A stretch of 64,000 nucleotides of DNA from Hippopus hippopus. Its lineage: Eukaryota > Mollusca > Bivalvia > Cardiida > Cardiidae. Both the position numbers and the translations under genes were made by a program. The notes under the pieces were generated by a model. That model did no database searches and was not told the DNA's origin. It worked only from the letters and a program-made list of their open reading frames with translations. Of this stretch, positions 58,745-64,000 are shown one piece after another. The first letter of the stretch is position 1. The number at the start of each line of letters is the position of its first letter. The stretch spans positions 14,234,255-14,298,254 of the forward strand of contig OX328109.1 in the NCBI GenBank assembly GCA_946811185.2, written 5' to 3'.

Positions 58745-59109
58745 TTAGACCCCAAATGTTTTGGTACCAAATTGCTTGTCACCTTTGTATATCGGAGATT
58801 TATTCCAATCCGCTGGCGAGGTCGCCATATTGGTTTCGTCACCGTTTATCATTGATTGCTTAACGTCCACTTCATCAGTGTCACGTGGTTGATCTGTTGT
58901 CCAATCAGTCTTGACTCGAGCCCGAAAGTACACAAAGATGTAAAGAAGAAGGGCGATTATTCGTGGAATTATTTCAAAAGTATGTTTCCGGAAGCGCAAG
59001 GTGTCGTTGTCATAGAGTGCGCATGCGCCGCCACCTGAACAGGAACTACTCCATAGAAGGCATGTGGTGTCAACGAGTTTTCCAAATGCAACAGGGCCGG
59101 CAAACCAAC
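58745..59109 (-). CDS. SLCO: SLCO terminal exon: last helix, cytoplasmic tail, stop
   Basis: Acceptor caactcctag. GWFAGPVAFGKLVDTTCLLW is the conserved OATP helix-11 region. CSGGGACALYDND is an extracellular loop, then a helix (IIALLLYIFVYFRARV) and about 55 polar residues ending FGTKTFGV. The upstream open frame to 59284 is intron (M2). Confidence 0.94.
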
Positions 59110-62100
59110 CTAGGAGTTGAAGGAAAAAATGCTTATATACAAATAAGCCGTGCTCTGTGAAACCGGGGCTATATGCATATGAGCAATGCTCTGGCAAAAG
59201 GGGGCTTAATGCACCTCCGTGATCCAAGATACCGAGCAAGTCAGCATATACTTGTGGATCCGTAAAGTCCATTTTCTCTAACAACCAACTACATCATGAG
59301 GTACAACTGGTCCTTTGACATGCAGAAAATTGACCAAAAGCAAAAAGTTTCGGCCCGGGTCAGCCTGCGCAGGCTGACCTGGGTCGATACTTTTTGCAGA
59401 TGCATTAAGCCCCCTTTTCACAGAGCACGGCTCATATACAATAGTACCGACCCAAGTCGGACTGCATAGGCCGACAAGGGTTGGACCTTTTCGCTATTGG
59501 TCAATTTTTGCATGTCCAAGAATCATTCTACCTCAGTATTCAATCATTTGTTAGACAAAATTGATGATATAGATCCATAGTTATGTGATGACTTGCTTGG
59601 TATGATGCATCACGGAGATGCATTAAACCGCTTTTTGCCAGGGCATGGTGCAAACATTTGTTTTACAAAGCGAAAGTGGCAAATTGTTATACAAAGCGAA
59701 AATGAGGGAAAAAATGATTACATATTCAGGTCGAATTTTCACATAGGGTTTGTTAGGGAGACTCTCTCCCAGTGTTTGTCTCAGTCATGAATCCGTTGAC
59801 TCGACATCGTACTGGCTTTTTTATCAAACTTTTCGACCATTTACGGTGTTCAAAACCGTCGCAATAACAAGGCAAATATTTTGCAAGAAGAACTTTAAAA
59901 TTCTTACCACACAATGTCGATATCAAAGAAGAAAATCCGACCGCCATTGGCTTGTCAGCCTCGCTTACACTCCTGTTAAAAAATATATATATACAATAAC
60001 ACAGAAACAATATACCATATTACTGAAGTACTGTTCTACTTCTACCAAACGTTAAAATTTTTGACTGGTCCAATGCATTTTGCACAAGACAAATTGATCG
60101 GATGGTAGAATTTGTCTATAATAGGTTAACATTGTAGGAAAAAGAGGAAATGCTGGTAAGCAGCATTTCTCTTTCCCCACAATGTTTTCCAAAGGCTTCT
60201 TCGTCAGGGTCGTAAAGACTCAGGATTGTGAGGGAAATTGTTAAAGCCTACCAAACTTTAATACAAAGGACAATGTGATGTAACGAAAAACATTTTGAAA
60301 TAGTATCGATTTGTGCGGACTACTAAATGCTCATTTTCAACATTTTCGTTTTAAAACTGTCAACTGAAGGTACATAAAAAGTCACTTTGTTAAAGTAATG
60401 AGTAGATCCCATTGCAATTGAATATCTTTTTGTAACAAGCTGGCACTCCCTTTTCCATAATGTCTTCTAAATCTTTCAAGTGAAATAGTGTATAAAGTTG
60501 TATTTGTTCAGATATAAATCAGATTTTTTTTTCCTTTTTAGCTCGGCTTTTTGTAGCCCGATTGTCTGCATAGTCGTCGTCATGCAAAAACTTTGACATT
60601 TTTAATATCTTTGACATTTTATAATAACTCCATTTTTTATGAAGATATATACTTCAAAGTTGGACAAGTTGTTCGCTATCAAAAGGGAAACCCATACAAC
60701 AAGGGCAGATGACCATCAAAGTATTTTGACATAGTTATTATTCCCCTATTTTGACTTAGAATTTTCACTGAAAATCAAGCACTTGCAGCCGAGCGTTGGC
60801 ACCCGCATGCGATGATCTTGTTTTATTTGTAAAAAGTTCTCACCGCTTTTCCACAATGTTTTCTAATGCTGTCAAATGGAACAACGTGAAAAGTTGCATT
60901 GATATAAATTTTCTAAAGCTGAAAAACTGTAAAAAGTTGCTTTGAAGTAAGCAATCGTACAGATTTAATTCGGGACATTTTGTTTTGTTTTTGAAATTAA
61001 CAAAAGGTGACACATACCTTATTAACACAATAAAACCTGGTATCATGGCAAGAGTAGCCAAGAAGGAGCCAACAACGTTGAAAGTCAAGAAGGGATACAG
61101 CATTGTGCAGCTAGTTTCACACAGACCGGCAGTGGCTGTTCCGTTCTCACCCACACATGCGCAGCCTTCAAAAACCTGTAAAAAAAAAAACGTGTATCGC
61201 AGACTAACACTTACAAACACTGTGGGTGAAAGATTGAATAATTATTGTTCAAAACATAAAAAAAAAACAAACGCTACATGAATTTCTCATCAATGTGTCA
61301 TCAATGTGCTCGCAGATAGGCCCTCAGGGGCCCGCCGAATAAACATGTCCGCAATTTTGACTAATAGCAAATTTCTATTTATTCGTTCGATTTTATCAAT
61401 ACCAAGAATTTGGTGAAAAACCAGCGTATTCAGCTAAACGGGGGAAAAAAACAGTTAAATTATCAACCTGAAATGAGCACAAAAGTTGGTCTTGGTTTGC
61501 CAGTAGATCTAGCAGTTTTCAATCACACAGTAATACTACTATCGAGCAGTTTATAATGTCTATCAATGGTAATTTCTTAGCAAAGGCGCCATAAAAAGCA
61601 TCGAGGTTTTGGCTCAGCAGCCGTGCTTGCAAACTTGTAACTTTGAAACGGGATCTATATAAATCGAGGTCAGTTTCACGGGGATAGTTTCTTGATTGCG
61701 ATCGGTTATTGAAAGGAGCATTATTTGCTCAAGTCACATCAAAGGGCATACTGACATTGAAGACACTAAATACCACCCATACAATACTTTTTATTTCTAT
61801 TAGCCGAACTCTTAAACTTTTAGACCGCGTGAACAAACAAAAATCAACGATATCATTTATGAAGTAATATCAAATGCAACAAGCTGTCCTAAGGAAAGCA
61901 AATTTCGTTGCAATGCAATGTCGAATAAGTATATTCAGGCTCTCAAGTATGCACATGTGTGCTCCAAGGGAGATTATCGGACTGGAGATAATAAGTGTTT
62001 CAACATATTAAGCATTTATTACATAGCCTTACCATCCCCAATTGGTCGGAACATCCGGCATGACAGGGTGACAGGTAGTTGACGTTATTAGAGCCACACA

Positions 62101-63275
62101 CAGGAAAATAGGTCACGGAGTCACAACCGCAGGCTGCACTACACGAACTGTTGGTTCCGATAAAATTACTGGAATATAAGATACCAGTTTTTATATATAC
62201 TGAAAGTCCATTTCCCAATAATTATTACGAAGGTTGGTTCCACTGAAGTTACATGTATTTGAATACAACAGATTTGTAAATATATACGCGGACTGTTGGA
62301 TCCGCTAAGTTATTTGAATGTCCGATGTACAAATGTTGTTGAAAATGAATTAAACAAGAAACTAGAAAGTAGGTCAAGGAGTTTTTGTGGTCAATGATAT
62401 ATAACTTTTTCTCTTTAACTATCATAATTTATATTTAGCAATGATCACTCTTATTTAAAAGCTGCCTCTTATAAGTTGTAACAAGAAATATCTTTAAATA
62501 AATAATTTTTAAGTTTAAATAAGATAGACGGCATTATTTTGCCATCAAATAGGCAGGGGCCCGTTAAATATACATGTCTACATTTGACCAATCACAAGTT
62601 TCTATTAATTCATTTGTTATCAGTACCAAAAAGTAGGTCAAGAGCCAGCACATTCAGCTCCGCCGAGAAACTGTAACGCCAACGCTCGACTAGATGAAAG
62701 ATCTTTCTACAGAAACTTATTTTCCGAAAGTTTTTTTTTTTTGTGAAATACCGAAAGGAGAGCATTGATGAAAATCGAGATATCCCAGGGACGATATACG
62801 TAATAGATTTTAATTATGGACCATGCTCGGGCAAAGGGGCTTAATGCATCTTCCATGATGCATTGTAGCAAGTAAGTCTTCACATAATTATGGACTGATA
62901 AAATCCATTTTGTCAAACAACAAACAGAAGTGCGTGACCGACTGACCCCTAGACATGCAGAAAATTAACCAGCAGCAAAAACTTTCGACCAAGGTCAGCC
63001 TGCGCAGACCGCGCAGGCTGACTTGGGTCGATACTTTTTGTAAAGCTCCCCTTTTCACAGATAAGCGAGGCAGAGTTTTACTTACTTTTCCGTATTATAT
63101 CCGGCTATATCAGCATTTGAACAACCTAGGACGAAACCCAGACCGGATATAAGAATCGTCAAAGACGTTACAATAAGTATCATCCTCACGCAAGCCAAGG
63201 GAGATAACTTTCTCTTTGTGACGATAAATCCACCGACCACTGTACCAGCTGATGCGGAAACCACGCTCATTACGC
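58745..63275 (-). CDS. SLCO: Organic anion transporter (SLCO/OATP family), C-terminal five exons (partial)
   Basis: OATPs are 12-helix plasma-membrane carriers for bile salts, steroid conjugates and other organic anions. Exons in transcript order: 63275-63086, 62168-62033, 61175-61018, 59972-59908 and 59109-58745. Phases join exactly (2,0,2,1) and give 303 residues plus TAA at 58745-58747. Exon 1 is a transmembrane region (SASAGTVVGGFIVTKRKLS) ending at GCSNADIAGY. Exons 2-3 form the Kazal-like extracellular loop (CSAACGCDSVTYFPVCG, SPCHAGCSD, CACVGENGTA). Exon 3 continues with a helix (FLATLAMIPGFIVLIR). The 65-nt exon 4 gives VSEADKPMAVGFSSLISTL. Exon 5 gives GWFAGPVAFGKLVDTTCLLW, a last helix and a polar tail. 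A possible AATAAA lies at 58259-58254 on this strand, about 490 nt after the stop. The 5' exons lie beyond the window. Confidence 0.94.
59147..59652. mobile_element. M2 cluster in an SLCO intron
   Basis: A truncated head at 59147, a full plus-strand copy at 59181-59434 and a reverse headless copy at 59440-59652. It begins about 40 bases before the acceptor of the terminal SLCO exon. Confidence 0.8.
59908..59972 (-). CDS. SLCO: SLCO 65-nt exon
   Basis: Found by searching for the segment missing between the Arg-ending helix and the GWFAGP segment. Acceptor tttttaacag, donor gtaaga. One base completes Arg, then SVSEADKPMAVGFSSLISTLC plus one base of Gly. This matches the OATP segment at V..E.KS.A.G.Q, and both phases fit. 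Confidence 0.9.
60036..60244. mobile_element. P1 MITE copy in an SLCO intron
   Basis: Core aaatgctggtaagcagcatttc; ends agggaaattgttaa. Two tiny P1-like fragments lie near 60447 and 60840. Confidence 0.75.
60539..60830. repeat. Dispersed repeat, copy 2, in an SLCO intron
   Basis: Counterpart of 53806-54020, with an extra head (tagctcggctttttgtagcc) reminiscent of the 'tagctcacc' element class. Confidence 0.7.
61018..61175 (-). CDS. SLCO: SLCO exon: end of Kazal loop and next helix
   Basis: Acceptor is a poly-T tract then acag; donor gtatgt. CACVGENGTATAGLCETSC is followed by a hydrophobic helix ending VLIR. Leaves phase 2. Confidence 0.93.
61176..62032. other. SLCO intron, nothing else recognised
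   Basis: Two stretches share text with 62545-62660 (gggcccg..aataaacatgt, caatttgac, aaatttctattattc), suggesting a diverged dispersed repeat. Confidence 0.45.
62033..62168 (-). CDS. SLCO: SLCO exon: Kazal-like domain
   Basis: 136 nt (1 base plus 45 codons), acceptor atattccag, donor gtaagg. Cys-rich: CSAACGCDS..FPVCGSNNVNYLSPCHAGC, the hallmark loop between helices 9 and 10. N-x-S near the start could be glycosylated. Confidence 0.94.
62817..63064 (+). mobile_element. M2 copy next to an SLCO splice donor
   Basis: Hairpin ggtcagcctgcgcag / cgcgcaggctgac. Its right end is about 20 bases from the donor of the exon at 63086-63275. Confidence 0.83.
63086..63275 (-). CDS. SLCO: SLCO exon: transmembrane segments before the Kazal loop
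   Basis: Acceptor gatttcag, donor gtaagt. It matches the OATP pattern GxxLGGxxVKK..KL..., two hydrophobic helices and then C-x-N..IAGY. An M2 element ends about 20 bases past the donor. Confidence 0.92.
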
Positions 63276-63375
63276 CTGAAATCGAAGCATTTCAAGTTAC
63301 CAAAACAGTGCTTTTCATGGATATGGTTGCCTTTGAAGACGTGTTGTACAGTCTGATCTTTGATCGACGCTGCAC

Positions 63376-63676
63376 CGGGGTCCTGCTTGGTCCCAAAGGT
63401 TAAAGAGTAGGACTCGTAACCTAGAGGCCCTGCGTTCGAGCCTCACTGGATGCACTCTTTCTTTCGTGGTAGTGTCCTTAAACAAGACAATTCAGAGCCA
63501 GAGCCTAGTACTGGCGAAACCCAGGATATATAAGAATATTTGAGCTGTCGCCGTGATATGACTGAAATGATGTTGAAATCGGCGTAAAACCCCATCCATC
63601 ATCCATCCATCCATACATCCATCCATCCATCCATCCATCCATCCATCCATCCATCCATCAATCAATCAATCAATCC
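63376..63676 (+). mobile_element. S2 SINE with long tetranucleotide tail
   Basis: Head ggtcctgcttggtcccaaag. The tail grades into (atcc)n then (aatc)n, about 80 bases in all. Confidence 0.83.
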
Positions 63677-64000
63677 CTGATGTACGTTGTCCACTATGTT
63701 AATAAAAAAAAAATAGCAGCTTTGAAATTGCTTTTCAGACTTTTTTGAGACGTTTTAATTCGTTACTTTTCTTTTATTTTGGCGCTCTTAAATTCAAGCA
63801 TTTCTTTGGTTTAATAAGTTGCCAGATTGGATCAAGATCATACCAACCAGAACATGCAGAATCTTTTGGATTGAACTGCCTTTAGTTGTATGAATGTTTT
63901 TTTGATGAATGAAAGTGATTGACCCATTTACTATACATACACTCAAAATATATGATATAACGATCAAGATACGACGGAATACGAACAGTCAATGCTGCAG
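63677..64000. other. Presumed SLCO intron to the window edge
   Basis: AT-rich; no exon compatible with the phase needed upstream of 63275 was seen. Confidence 0.45.

Noticed and set aside
59110..59284. N-terminal extension of the SLCO terminal exon
   Set aside because: This part is M2 sequence and intron; the acceptor at 59110-59111 and the family pattern start the exon at GWFAGP.
1..64000. CRISPR arrays, operons, ribosome binding sites
   Set aside because: Introns, SINEs and MITEs show eukaryotic DNA; the tandem arrays have no spacers.

Overview
The window is animal nuclear DNA, most likely from a bivalve mollusc. Genes are split into short exons by GT-AG introns. The sequence is AT-rich and packed with short palindromic elements, tRNA-derived SINEs, and a 3-kb element built of tandem units of the 'ggtcactaggtcaaatta' type, which I associate with clam genomes. 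The species call is inference; the gene calls rest on translations and on splice phases that close exactly.

Four protein-coding loci can be supported. (1) 387-8024 (+): the last seven coding exons of a GIT-family ARF GTPase-activating protein (coiled coil to C-terminal paxillin-binding domain). (2) 19609-26726 (+): a complete seven-exon BTB domain plus nine C2H2 zinc-finger gene (722 aa). (3) 38199-51381 (+): its tandem paralogue (766 aa), with identical lengths for exons 2-6 but unrelated introns. (4) 58745-63275 (-): the last five coding exons of an organic anion transporter (SLCO/OATP), with the extracellular Kazal-type segment and the end of the transporter. GIT and SLCO continue outside the window. 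The BTB-zinc finger pair look like nuclear DNA-binding regulators. Nothing suggests that the four loci act in one pathway.

Intergenic stretches (8.0-19.6, 26.7-38.2 and 51.4-58.7 kb) and most introns are made of repeats. The dominant family, called P1 here, has more than 40 full or partial copies. It has TTAA-flanked ends of the CCCTTTACC type and a near-perfect palindromic core, and looks like a non-autonomous piggyBac-type MITE. A second hairpin family (M2, about 255 bp, ends GAGCCATGCTCTG / CAGAGCATGGCTC), a small palindrome family (Q), SINE families S1-S4, a foldback element, a hAT-like element and retrotransposon gag remnants fill the rest.

Points most worth a second look: the P1 load and its hairpin core; an element whose TTAA edge coincides with the stop codon of the first BTB gene; a 42-bp minisatellite that seems to have grown from a P1 end and abuts a coding exon; an indel-free 145-bp x 11 array; patchwork exon identity between the BTB paralogues; and several nested insertions with readable target-site duplications.
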